Assembly: GCF_024199905.1 (NCBI RefSeq)
Contig: NZ_JANAFB010000001.1
Coordinates: 156,632-220,631, forward strand
Reading direction: 5' to 3'
DNA length: 64,000 bases
Source: Rothia santali
Lineage (GTDB): Bacteria > Actinomycetota > Actinomycetes > Actinomycetales > Micrococcaceae
Positions within the stretch are counted from its first letter, which is position 1. Every line of letters begins with the position of its first letter. The notes below the pieces were generated by a model, which worked only from the letters and a program-made list of their open reading frames with translations, searched no databases and had not been told where the DNA came from. Of this stretch, positions 52,927 through 63,200 are shown in pieces. Both the position numbers and the translations under genes were made by a program.

Positions 52927-54447
52927 CTAGCTCCGCGCCGAGCGCAGGGTGCGCAGCGCGATCACGGTCGCCGCGAGCATCAGCACCACGCCGATCCCCG
53001 AGGTGATCGCGACGCCGGAGTCGAAGGCGTGCCGCGCCGAGTCCATGAGCGGTCCCGCCAGCTCGGCGGGCAGGCCGCCGGAGACCTGGGCCGCGCCGCC
53101 GAGGGTCTCGCGCGCGGACTCGGCCGCGTCGCCCGGCACGCCGGCCGGGATCTCCACGTGGGCCCGGTAGGCGGCGTTCAGGATCGAGCCGAGCACGGCC
53201 GTGCCGAGCACCGCGCCCGTCTCGTACGCGGTCTCCGAGATCGCCGAGGCGGCGCCCGCCTTGTGGGCGGGGACGGCGCTCAGGATCAGGTCGTTGGAGA
53301 TCGTCTCCGCGGCGCCGATGCCGGCGCCCAGCACCATGAACGCGATGATCAGGCCCAGGTCCGAGCCCAGCGGCCCCGCGAACCCGATCACGGCGAACCC
53401 GGCGACGTTGAGCAGCAGCCCGCTCGCGACGACGTACGCGGGCCGGACCCGCCGCACGATCGGCACCACCGCGAGCCCCGCCATGATCGTCAGCGCCAGC
53501 CCCGGCACCAGGAAGAACCCGGCCTCCATGGGGGAGCGCCCGCTGACCAGCTGCAGGTGCTGGGACACGAAGTACAGGAAGCCCACCAGCGAGAACACGC
53601 TGAGCAGGTTGGCCGAGACCGCCCCGGAGAACACGGGGTTGGCGAACAGCCGCACGTCCAGCATCGGCTCCCTGCCGCGCAGCTGGCGCCGCACGAACGC
53701 GATGCCGGCCGCGAGGCTGACCAGCACCGCCAGGATCGACTCGAGTCCGACGCCGTGGGTCGAGAAGGTCTTGATCCCGTAGACCAGCGGCGTCATGGTC
53801 AGCATGACCAGCAGGATGCTCAGGGGGTCGATGGGGCCCGGCCGGGGGTCGCGGGACTCGGGCACCAGGAGCGGGCCCAGCACCAGCAGCGGCACCATGA
53901 CGGGCACGGCCAGCAGGAACACGGAGCCCCAGAAGAAGTGCTCGAGGAGGAACCCGCCCACGATCGGCCCGAGGGCCGCGCCCCCGGAGAAGCCCGCGGC
54001 CCAGATCGCGATCGCGGTCCGGCGCTCGGTGGGGTCCGTGAAGATGTTGCGGATCAGCGAGAGGGTCGAGGGCATCAGCATCGCGCCGAACAGGCCCATG
54101 CCCGCGCGCGCGGCGATCAGCCACGCGGCGTCGGGCGCGAAGGCCGCGGCGGCCGAGACGACGGTGAAGCCCGTCCCGCCGACCAGCAGGAGCCGACGCC
54201 GCCCGATCCGGTCCCCGAGGCTGCCCATCGGCACCAGCAGGCCCGCGAGGACGAGCGGATACACGTCCACGATCCACAGCAGCTGGTTGCCGGAGGGGCG
54301 CAGCGCCTCGGAGATCGGCGGCAGCGCGAAGGACAGCACCGTGTTGTCCACGGCGACCAGCAGGACGGGCAGCATGAGCACGACGAGGGCGGCCCAGCGT
54401 CGGGTGTGTCCGACGCCGCGGCGGGTGCGTGCGGTGGCGGTGAGCAA
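52927..54447 (-). CDS. DHA2-family MFS drug transporter
   Basis: A 14-helix multidrug/H+ antiporter, 506 residues. Motif C-like and DHA2 signatures include LLVAVDNTVLSFALPPISEA, LWIVDVYPLVLAGLLVPMGS, LGDRIGRRRLLLVGGTGFTV and GAALGPIVGGFLLEHFFWGS. A start at TTG 54447 is inferred, because GGGGAG lies 5 nt upstream and no ATG/GTG fits (LLTATARTRRGVGHTRRWAA). The divergent TetR regulator and the operator between them give a classical efflux-repressor pair. Confidence 0.9.
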   Translation of the reverse strand: MLTATARTRRGVGHTRRWAALVVLMLPVLLVAVDNTVLSFALPPISEALRPSGNQLLWIVDVYPLVLAGLLVPMGSLGDRIGRRRLLLVGGTGFTVVSAAAAFAPDAAWLIAARAGMGLFGAMLMPSTLSLIRNIFTDPTERRTAIAIWAAGFSGGAALGPIVGGFLLEHFFWGSVFLLAVPVMVPLLVLGPLLVPESRDPRPGPIDPLSILLVMLTMTPLVYGIKTFSTHGVGLESILAVLVSLAAGIAFVRRQLRGREPMLDVRLFANPVFSGAVSANLLSVFSLVGFLYFVSQHLQLVSGRSPMEAGFFLVPGLALTIMAGLAVVPIVRRVRPAYVVASGLLLNVAGFAVIGFAGPLGSDLGLIIAFMVLGAGIGAAETISNDLILSAVPAHKAGAASAISETAYETGAVLGTAVLGSILNAAYRAHVEIPAGVPGDAAESARETLGGAAQVSGGLPAELAGPLMDSARHAFDSGVAITSGIGVVLMLAATVIALRTLRSARS

Positions 54448-54504
54448 GATTTCTCCCCAGGACGGAACGGAAAGCGGGCCGGGATGTGGCCCGCTGACTA
54501 CTGT

Positions 54505-54518
54505 ACCGTCTGGACGGT
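54505..54518. promoter_or_regulatory. TetR-type operator
   Basis: ACCGTC-TG-GACGGT, a perfect 6-bp inverted repeat, lies midway between the divergent DHA2 transporter and tetR starts. Confidence 0.65.
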
Positions 54519-54546
54519 TGGGCGCAAGGGGGATATGGTCGGGATC

Positions 54547-55089
54547 ATGAGTGCCCGCAGCAAGATCCTTGACGCGTACGAGTCGATCCTCATCGAGGAG
54601 GGCGAGCGCGCCGCGACCCTGGACGCCGTGGCCGCTCGGGCCGAGGTGTCCAAGGGCGGCCTGCTCTACCACTTCCGGGACAAGAACGCCCTCGCCGAGG
54701 GCATCCTGGGGCGCCTGCAGGAGATGGCCGAGGAGGACGTGGCCGCGATGAGGGCGGCGCCCGACGGCTGCTCCGCCTACTACGTGCGCACCTCCGTCTA
54801 CGAGGAGTCGGGGCTCGACCGCGCGCTCGTGGCCACGCTGCAGCTCGGGCAGGAGGCGCACCCCCGCGCCCGGCAGGTCATCGAGGAGATCCACGAGCGG
54901 TGGCTGGAGCTGATCGTCGAGGAGGTCGGGAACCGGGCGATCGCGCGGGCGATCCTGCTGATCGGGGACGGGCTGTACTACACGGCCGCGCTGACCTCGG
55001 GGTTGGGCCCGGCGGAGTCGGTCGAGGACCGGCGGGCGGAGATCGAGCAGCTGCTGGGCGTCGTCGAGCGGCTCAAGAGCGGGGTCTGA
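54547..55089 (+). CDS. TetR family transcriptional regulator
   Basis: A 180-residue repressor. HTH: AATLDAVAARAEVSKGGLLY plus HFRDKNALAEGILGRL. The C-terminal ligand domain is helical (SVYEESGLDRALVATLQLGQ and NRAIARAILLIGDGLYYTAA). It probably represses the divergent DHA2 exporter via 54505-54518. ATG 54535, in frame and with AAGGGGG just upstream, is an alternative start. Confidence 0.92.
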   Translation: MSARSKILDAYESILIEEGERAATLDAVAARAEVSKGGLLYHFRDKNALAEGILGRLQEMAEEDVAAMRAAPDGCSAYYVRTSVYEESGLDRALVATLQLGQEAHPRARQVIEEIHERWLELIVEEVGNRAIARAILLIGDGLYYTAALTSGLGPAESVEDRRAEIEQLLGVVERLKSGV

Positions 55090-55194
55090 CGGGGCGCTGC
55101 GGGTCGCGGCCGCGCTCCGATCCGGCTGGCGCGCGCTCTCCGCGCCCCGGGTCGCCGTCGCGCTCTCCGGGCCGCTGCGGGGATGCTGGGGGCC
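55090..55194. other. Short gap with degenerate GC repeats
   Basis: GGGTCGCGGCCGCGCTCC and GGGTCGCCGTCGCGCTCTCC recur about 50 nt apart between convergent stops. No hairpin terminator is evident. Confidence 0.4.
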
Positions 55195-55557
55195 TCAGGC
55201 GGCCTTGGTGAGCTCGTCCTTCGCGTCGATGACCAGCGGCTTCTCGATGACCTGGAGGTTCAGGTCCCGCTGGGCGAACTCGTGGCCGACGATCTTCTCC
55301 AGGCCGGGGATGACCTCGCCGTCGACCTCGCGCAGGATGCGCGACGAGTCGCCGCCGGCCAGGACCACGAGGTCCACCGAGACGCTGAGCTCGCCGGGCG
55401 CGCCGGTGATGCTGAAGTCGGCCCGCGCGACCGAGGGGTAGACGCGGATCCCGCAGCTCGCCGCGTCGGCCAGGGTGCCCAGCATCGCGTCCCAGCTGAC
55501 CGAGGGGGCGGTCTTCTCGGAGGTGATCGGGCGGTGCGGCTCGGCGGTGATGCTCAC
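55195..55557 (-). CDS. Hypothetical protein, 120 residues
   Basis: A small cytoplasmic-looking protein without membrane helices or signal peptide. The sequence is well mixed and protein-like (ADFSITGAPGELSVSVDLVV, DSSRILREVDGEVIPGLEKI, VGHEFAQRDLNLQVIEKPLV), suggesting an alpha/beta fold with alternating strands. I do not recognise a family. GTG 55557 has AAAGGGG 7 nt upstream, a good ribosome site. It is divergent from a MarR-type gene across an AT-rich operator region, so it may be under that regulator. Confidence 0.75.
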   Translation of the reverse strand: MSITAEPHRPITSEKTAPSVSWDAMLGTLADAASCGIRVYPSVARADFSITGAPGELSVSVDLVVLAGGDSSRILREVDGEVIPGLEKIVGHEFAQRDLNLQVIEKPLVIDAKDELTKAA

Positions 55558-55636
55558 GGGTAGCCCCTTTCCGGGCTCGGGTCGTCTCGCCAGACGCTCG
55601 TCGGCGGGCGTCGGTGCTGGGCTCGTTTGTAGCCCT

Positions 55637-55673
55637 TCTAACTATTAGATAGACTAACGATTGTTGTCAACAA
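55637..55673. promoter_or_regulatory. AT-rich operator region between hypothetical gene and marR
   Basis: CTAACTATTAG (CTAA/TTAG arms) with a nearby CTAAC repeat, followed by the perfect inverted repeat TTGTTG-T-CAACAA (55661-55673). It is a strong AT contrast with the flanks. Confidence 0.5.
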
Positions 55674-55711
55674 GGGCCGCGAGGCCGCGTCGCGAGGAAG
55701 ATGGGAAGGCA

Positions 55712-56206
55712 ATGGTCGAGCAGCGCCGAGACGATGGGCACTTCTGGTACTCCGACGGGGAGGAGAGCGCCACCGCCATCGAGGTCCTCAACCTGCTCCG
55801 GGCCTATCGGGAGACCGAGACCAGGATGCGCTCGCAGATCCGCGAGGACATGAGCATGGGTGAGAAGGACATCCTCGCCCTGCGCTACATCCTGGCGGCG
55901 CGCTCCGCCGGGGAGGTACTTCGGCAGAAGGACCTCGCCACGATGCTCTCGATCACGGGGGCCTCGGCCAGCGCCCTCGTGGACCGGTTGTGCCGGGACG
56001 GCTACGCCGAACGGATCGCCCACCCCAGGGACCGGAGGTCGGTGGCCGTCAACCCCACCGAGTTCGGCGAGAAAGAGGTGCGGGAGACCCTCCGGAACAT
56101 GCACCAGAAGATGTTCGAGGTCGTCGAGCGGATGACCGGCCCCGAGCGGGCCACGGTCGCCCGCTTCCTGCGCCAGATGACGGAGAGCATCACGCAATCC
56201 TCCTGA
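55712..56206 (+). CDS. MarR family transcriptional regulator
   Basis: A 164-residue winged-helix regulator. Dimer helix ESATAIEVLNLLRAYRETET; HTH MGEKDILALRYILAARSAGE, LRQKDLATMLSITGASASAL and DRLCRDGYAERIAHPRDRRS (wing with the conserved D-x-R-R). The C-terminal dimer helix is EVVERMTGPERATVARFLRQ. ATG 55712 follows GGGAAGG. Its target is unknown; autoregulation and the divergent 120-residue gene are the nearest candidates. Confidence 0.9.
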   Translation: MVEQRRDDGHFWYSDGEESATAIEVLNLLRAYRETETRMRSQIREDMSMGEKDILALRYILAARSAGEVLRQKDLATMLSITGASASALVDRLCRDGYAERIAHPRDRRSVAVNPTEFGEKEVRETLRNMHQKMFEVVERMTGPERATVARFLRQMTESITQSS

Positions 56207-56223
56207 GGCACCCGCGCCGGGGG

Positions 56224-56229
56224 TAGCCT
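56224..56229 (+). promoter_or_regulatory. -10 box TAGCCT, leaderless layout
   Basis: TAGCCT ends 6 nt before ATG 56236 of the PCu(A)C lipoprotein, with no ribosome site, as in leaderless genes. Confidence 0.45.
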
Positions 56230-56235
56230 GTGTGC

Positions 56236-57018
56236 ATGAGATCACAGGCGCTGCCGGAGCCGGCCATGCCCCGGGGCGGATCCCCGAGGCGCGATCGGCG
56301 TGACGAGGCCCCGCGGTGGGACCGGGCCCTCGCGAAGCCGCGGCGGTCCCTGACCGCCGGATCGCTCGCCCTGATCGCCGCCTTGCTCCTCTCCGCCTGC
56401 GGGGAGCGGGGGCCGGACGACGCCGGCGCGGAGGGCGACCCCGCCGCCGCGGACCCGGCGCCCTCCGCCGCGGCCGGGGACGGGTCCGGCCTGACGGTCT
56501 CCGGGCAGTGGGTCGAGGCCGCGGAGTCCGGCGACAGCGAGGCCTTCGGCGTCGTCGTCAACGCCTCCGATCGCGAGATCACCCTCGTTGCGGCCACCTC
56601 GACCGCCGCGGAGTCCGTGGAATTACACGAATCTTCCAGAAGCGAGGCCGGCACGCCCTCCATGGCGGCCGTGGAGGGCGGGTTCACTCTCCGTCCCGGC
56701 GAGGAGCTCCTCCTGCAGCCGGGCGGGGATCACCTGATGCTCCGGGGCCTGACCTGCTCCCTGCGCGCGGGAGGGGAGGTCGACGTCGCCCTCCGCACCG
56801 AGGACGGCCTGGTCCTGAGCGTTCCCCTGCCGGTCCGGGACTACACGGAGGACGAGATCGACGACTCGTCACCGGGCGAGCCCGACGGCATCTCCGTCGA
56901 GTCGCTCGGCGAGCCGGCGCCCGCGGGGTCCGCCGAGGGGGCCGGGGCCGATGCCGCGGGCTCCGGGCCGGGGGGCGAGCCTTCCGGGGGCGCTGCGCTT
57001 GCCCCGTGTTCCGGGTAG
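56236..57018 (+). CDS. PCu(A)C-type copper chaperone lipoprotein
   Basis: An extracytoplasmic copper-binding protein, 260 residues, of the family that delivers Cu(I) to the CuA site of cytochrome oxidase. It has an N-terminal basic region, a signal helix and lipobox LLSAC with C55 lipidated. The PCu(A)C domain (about 88-200) contains SVELHES (His), a Met (PSMAAVEGG), GEELLLQPGGDHLMLRGLTC (His and Met) and a terminal beta-strand LSVPLPV. A 60-residue acidic Gly/Ala/Pro tail follows. The aa3 oxidase in the window is a possible client. Confidence 0.85.
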   Translation: MRSQALPEPAMPRGGSPRRDRRDEAPRWDRALAKPRRSLTAGSLALIAALLLSACGERGPDDAGAEGDPAAADPAPSAAAGDGSGLTVSGQWVEAAESGDSEAFGVVVNASDREITLVAATSTAAESVELHESSRSEAGTPSMAAVEGGFTLRPGEELLLQPGGDHLMLRGLTCSLRAGGEVDVALRTEDGLVLSVPLPVRDYTEDEIDDSSPGEPDGISVESLGEPAPAGSAEGAGADAAGSGPGGEPSGGAALAPCSG

Positions 57019-57291
57019 CATTCCCGGCCGTCGCCGTACCGAGGGTCGATCGCGAAGTCAACTCAAAGGACCGGCGCGTCGGTGAATCGAATACCATCGT
57101 CGCCTGAAACAGGTACCCTCGTCTTTTCCTCATGGTCCACCCGTCGCTTCGCGCGAGCGAACCTTGGTGTTGCCTGAATGCCATGATAATTTTTTCACGG
57201 TGCGGTCTGACAAGGCATGATGTCTATCGGCCGCATTTTTGTGAGAAATAAATCCTGGTATTTTGTCGATGATTTTATTGGTGCGTGACGG
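57019..57291 (+). promoter_or_regulatory. AT-rich leader of the giant adhesin gene
   Basis: From about 57180 the GC content falls sharply (ATAATTTTTTCACGG, GCATTTTTGTGAGAAATAAA, GGTATTTTGTCGATGATTTT). No gene is recognised. An in-frame TGA at 57286-57288 fixes the adhesin start to GTG 57292 or later. The region probably carries promoter and operator elements. Confidence 0.5.
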
Positions 57292-60200
57292 GTGAATCCT
57301 CTTTTCAATGTCGAAGGGAAGACCAACAAGAGGGCCTCGGCCAAAAGGTGGCTGGCCATCTCCACGGCGTCGTTCCTGCTGTGGTCCGGACTGGCGGTCT
57401 CGACGGCTCCCGCGGCGTACGCGGCGCGCGTCGCGGGCGCGGTTGCCTCCGGCGGTGGATACACCCAGCAGTTCACACAGACCGACGCGCAGACGGTGAA
57501 CGCCACGACGTCCGTGAGCGGCCCCACCGTGCGAGCCTCGCAGACCACCGCGACCTTCCCCGCAAAGAGCGGGAGCCAGTCGATGTACTCGGAGACCATT
57601 CCCGCGGGCACCTCGATGCCGCAGCTGCTCACCCCGTCGGTCAACTGCAGGTTCGCCGCGAACACGACGACGGTCTGCCCCAACCTGGGCACCATCACCC
57701 TCACCTTCGACAAGCCCGTCGACAACCCCGTGATCCACGTGGCGGGCATGGGCGCCGGCGAGGGCAGCGCCACCGCCAGCGTGTCCTACGCCGTGGCCGC
57801 CGAGCTCACGACCGCCGGACTCTCCCTCACCTCCCTCAGCGGCACCAACCTCGCGGTCGAGAACGGGCGCACGATCCGCCCGCAGTCCTCCCGTCCCACG
57901 CCGGCGTGCAACTCGGCGAGCGGACAGTTCCAGAACAACGGCACCGCCGGCTGCGGCAGCGTCCGAGTCAACGGCCAGGGCATCACCACCCTGACCTTCA
58001 ACCTCTCCATCCGGGGCAACAACAACTCCTCGCAGGCCATCACGCCGACGGCTCAGGGCAACGGCGACGAGTGGACCATGTTCGCGACCCTGCCGGACGT
58101 TCCCCTCCCCACCGCGGTCCCGGACCGGACCACCACCGGCCGGAACACCCCGGTGACTCAGGACGTTCAGGGCAACGACTCGGCCCCCACCGGGTACAGC
58201 GTGGACCGCGCGCGGCTGCGCCTGCAGGCGCCCGCGGGCGGCTCCGCGGAGAGCGACGGGCGGCGGGCCGACCTGCCCGGCGTCGGCTCCTGGCGCGTCA
58301 ACAGCGCCAACAACGTGGTCTTCACGCCGGTCTCCTCCTTCGTGGGAACGACGCCGGCCCTGCCGTACCAGATCACCGACACCAACGGCAGCACCGCGCG
58401 CTCGACCCTCACGGTCACCGTCGAGAACACCCCCTCCCCGGTGGCGCGCCCCGACACGGCGACCACCGAACGCGGCGACGCCGTGGACATCAACGTCCTC
58501 GGCAACGACTCTCCCGGCCAGGGTGGGCCCGCGCTGGACCCCACAAGCGTCCAGCTGACGCCGGGCCGCAGCAGCGGCACGGTCTCCAACGGGGGCAAGC
58601 GGCTCTCCGTCCCGGGCGAGGGCACCTACGACGTCCAGGACAACGGCCGGGTGCGCTTCACCCCCAACAGCTACTTCGTCGGACAGGCGGCGCAGATCGG
58701 GTACAGCGTCGCGGACCAGTTCGGCAACCGCGGCGAGTCGACGCTCGACGTGACGGTCGAGGCCGTCGACCCGATCCTGGAGGCCGACACCGCCAGGACG
58801 CGGCAGAACCAGGACGTGAACATCGACGTGCTGGCCAACGACTCGCCCGCCGAGACCGGCATCCCGCTGAACCCCTCGAGCGTCCAGCTCTCGCCGGGGG
58901 AGTCGGACGGCATCGTGTCCGGCGACGGCAACAAGCGACTGACGGTCGAGGGCGAGGGCATCTACGAGGTCCTCGCCGACGGCCGGGTGCACTTCACCCC
59001 CGCCCGCGACTTCAGCGGGACGACGACGCCGGTGGGCTACAGCGTCGCGGACCGGTCCGGGAACCGCAGCGAGTCGCGGATCACCGTGGTGGTGGATCCG
59101 TTCTCCCCCGTGGTGGAGCCGGACGCCGCGAGCACCGACCAGGGCGAGGCGGTCGACGTCGACGTGCTGGGCAACGACTCGCCGGAGCAGGGCGGACCCG
59201 CCCTCGACGCCGGCAGCGTGCAGCTGAGCCCGGGCACCTCGGGCGGCACGGTCTCTGAAGACGGCAAGCGGCTCGTCGTGCCGGGCCAGGGCGCCTACGA
59301 GGTGCTCGCCGACGGACGGGTGCGCTTCACCCCGGAGGGGAGCTTCAGCGGTCAGGCCTCCCCGGTCGGGTACAGCGTCGCCGACGGCTTCGGGAATCGC
59401 TCCGAGTCGTCGATCACCGTGACGGTCAACCCGTTCAGCCCCGCGGCGGCGGACGACTCCGCGACGACCGAGCAGGGTGAGCCCGTCGACCTCGAGGTGC
59501 TCGGCAACGACGCGCCCGGCGAGGGCGGCCCGGCGCTCGACCCCGCGAGCGTCCGCCTGCTCGCCCGGGACTCGGGCGGCACGGTCTCCGGGGACGGCCG
59601 GCGCCTGGCCCTCTCCGGCCAGGGCGTCTACGAGGTGCTCGACGGCGGCCGGATCCGCTTCACCCCCGAGGGCAGCTTCAGCGGCGACGTCGCTCCGGTG
59701 GGATACAGCGTGGCCGACGGCTTCGGCAACCGCGCCGAGGCGACCGTCTCGGTGACGGTCAACGTCTTCACCCCCTCGGCGGAGCCCGACCGCGGGACGA
59801 CCCGCCAGGGCGAGGCCACCGAGGTGGACGTGCTGGGCAACGACTCGCCGGGCGAGGGCGGCCCCGCGCTGGATCCCGCCAGCGTGCAGCTGCAGCCGGG
59901 CGAGTCCGGGGGCACGGTCTCGGAGGGCGGCAAGCGGCTCGTCGTGCCCGGTCAGGGCGTCTACGAAGTGCTCGAGAGCGGCCGGGTCCGGTTCACGCCG
60001 GAGGGCAGCTTCAGCGGCGAGGCGGCGCCGGTCGGATACAGCGTCGCGGACCGCTTCGGCAACCGCGGCCAGTCGACGCTCACCGTGACGGTGGAGACCT
60101 TCTCCCCGAGCATCGAGGCCGACGAGGCCACGACCCGCCAGGGCGAGGCCACCGAGATCGACGTGCTGGGCAACGACTCGCCCGGCGAGGGCGGCCCCGC

Positions 60201-63200
60201 GCTGGATCCCGCCAGCGTGCGCCTGCTCGCCGGGGAGTCCGGCGGCGAGCTGTCCGAGGACGGCCGGCGCCTGACGGTGCCCGGTCAGGGCGTCTACGAG
60301 GTGCTCGAGAGCGGCCGGGTCCGGTTCACCCCGGAGGGAAGCTTCAGCGGCGAGGCGGCGCCGGTCCGGTACAGCGTGGCCGATGAGTTCGGAAACCGCG
60401 GCGAGTCGTCGATCAGCGTGACGGTCGCGGCGTTCGCTCCCGAGATCAACCCCGACACCGCGCTCACGGACCAGGGCGAGGCGACGGAGATCGACGTGCT
60501 CGGCAACGACTCGCCGGCCGACGGCGGCCCCGCGCTCGTCCCGTCCAGCGTCGAGCTGCGGCCGGCCGGGTCCGGCGGCACGGTCTCCGAGAGCGGTAAG
60601 CGCCTGACGGTCGAGGGCGAGGGCGTCTACGAGGTGCTCGACGACGGCCGGATCCGCTTCACCCCGGAGGGGAACTTCAGCGGGCCGACCACGCCGGTCG
60701 GGTACAGCGTCGCGGACGAGTTCGGAAACCGCGGCGAGTCGTCGATCTCCGTGAACGTCAACGTCTTCTCCCCGGCGGCCGCGGACGACGCGGCCACCAC
60801 CCGCCAGGGCGAGCCCGTCGACGTCGAGGTCCTGGAGAACGACTCTCCCGCCGAGGGCGGCCCCGGACTGAACCCCGCTTCGGTGCGGCTCGTCGTGGGC
60901 CAGTCGGGCGGCGAGCTGTCCGAGGACGGCCGGCGCCTGACCGTGCAGGGCGAGGGCTCCTACGAGGTGCTCGACGACGGCCGGATCCGCTTCACCCCGG
61001 AGGGGAGCTTCAGCGGCGAGGCTGCCCCGGTGCGGTACAGCGTGGCCGATCGCTTCGGCAATCGCGCCGAGGCGGCGCTCGCGGTGACCGTCGACAGCTT
61101 CAGCCCGACGGCGGAAGCCGACACGGCGTCGACCCGTCAGGGTGAGGCCGTGGAGATCGGCGTCCTCGACAACGACGACCCCGCGGAGGACGGCCCCGCG
61201 CTCGATCCCTCCAGCGTCGAGCTGCTGGCCGGGGAATCCGGCGGTACGGTCTCCGAGGGCGGCAAGCGCCTGACGGTCGAGGGCGAGGGCGTCTACGAGG
61301 TGCTCGACGACGGCCAGGTGCGGTTCACCCCGGAGGGCGGCTTCAGCGGCGAGGCGGCCCCGGTGCGCTACAGCGTGGCCGATAGTTTCGGGAACCGCGC
61401 CGAGTCGTCGATCACCGTGACGGTCGAGGCGTTCGCCCCGAGCGCGCAGGCCGACCTGGCCGTCACCGATCAGGGTGAGCCGGTGGAGATCGACGTGCTG
61501 GGCAACGACTCTCCCGGCGAGGGTGGCCCCGCACTGGACCTCTCCAGCGTGCGGCTGCTCGCCGGTGATTCCGATGGTGAGCTGTCCGAGGACGGGCGGC
61601 GCCTGACGGTGCCCGGCCAGGGCGTCTTCGAGGTGCTCGACGACGGCCGCATCCGCTTCACCCCGGAGGGGAGCTTCAGCGGCGACGTCGCCCCGGTGCG
61701 CTACAGCGTGGCGGACGGCTTCGGGAACCGCGCCGAGTCGTCGATCTCCGTCACCGTCAACACCTTCAGCCCCTCGATCAACCCCGACACCGCGATCACC
61801 GACCAGGGTGAGCCGGTGGAGATCGACGTGCTGGGCAACGACTCTCCCGGTGAGGGTGGCCCCGCGCTGGATCCCGCCAGCGTGCGGCTGCTGGCGGGCG
61901 GCTCCGGCGGTGAGCTGTCCGAGGACGGCCGGCGCCTGACCGTGGCGGGCGAGGGCGGCTACGAGGTGCTCGACGACGGCCGCATCCGCTTCACCCCGGA
62001 GGGTAACTTCAGCGGCGAGGCGGCTCCCATCCGGTACACGGTGGCGGATGAGTTCGGAAATCGTGGCGAGTCGTCGGTGTCCGTCACGGTCAACACCTTC
62101 ACCCCCGAGATCGCGGACGACTCGGCGTCGACCCCGCAGGGCGAGGCCGTGGAGATCGACGTCCTCGGCAACGACTCCGGGGCCGCGGACGGACCTGATC
62201 TGGACCCCTCGACCGTGCGTCTGGTCGTGGGGGGCTCCGGTGGCGAGCTGTCCGAGGACGGGCGGCGCCTGACGGTGCCCGGTCAGGGTTCCTACGAGGT
62301 GCTCGACGACGGCCGGATCCGCTTCACCCCGGAGGATGGCTTCAGCGGCGAGGCGGCTCCGGTGCGGTACAGCGTGGCCGATGAGTTCGGCAACCGCGGC
62401 GAGGCGGCCCTGTCCGTGACGGTGACGGCCTTCTCGCCGGTAGCGAGGGTCGATACCGCGATCATCCAGCAGGGTGAGACGGCGACGGTCGACGTCCTGC
62501 TCAACGACTCACCCGGTGATGGCGGGCCCGCGCTGGATCCCGCCACGATCCGGCTGCAGCCCCGTGAGTCCGGGGGGACGGTCTCGGAGGACGGCAGGCG
62601 CCTGACGGTCGAAGGACAGGGAGTCTACGAAGTCCTCGACAATGGCCAGGTGCGCTTCGTCCCCGAGAGCGGATTCAGCGGCAGTGCCAGCCCCATCGGG
62701 TACAGCGTCGCCGATGGTTTCGGCAACAGTGCCCAGTCGGTCATTTCGGTGACCGTCAACGTCCTCCAGCCGGACGTGGTGGCCGACGACGCCACGACCC
62801 CGCAGGGTGAGCCCGTGCAGATCGTGGTGCTCGACAACGATTCGCCGGCCGAAGGCGGGCCGGACCTGGACCCGAGCAGCGTGGTGCTGCTTCCGGGCGA
62901 GTCTGCGGGCGTCATCAGCGATCGAGGCAAGACCCTGACGGTCGATGGCGAAGGAACTTTCGAGGTTCCCAGCAACAACGGTAGGGTCCTGTTCACCCCG
63001 AGAGCCTCCTTCAGTGGGACGACGACTCCGATCGCCTACAGCGTCGCCGATGAGTTCGGGAACCGGGGCGAGGCTGCGATTTTGGTTGACATCGAACCTT
63101 CTGACGAACCGGGGGATCCGGAGCCGACGGAATCTGGTGATCCGGAGCCGACGGAATCTGGCGATCCCGAGCCGACCGAATCCGGTGACCCCGAGCCGAC

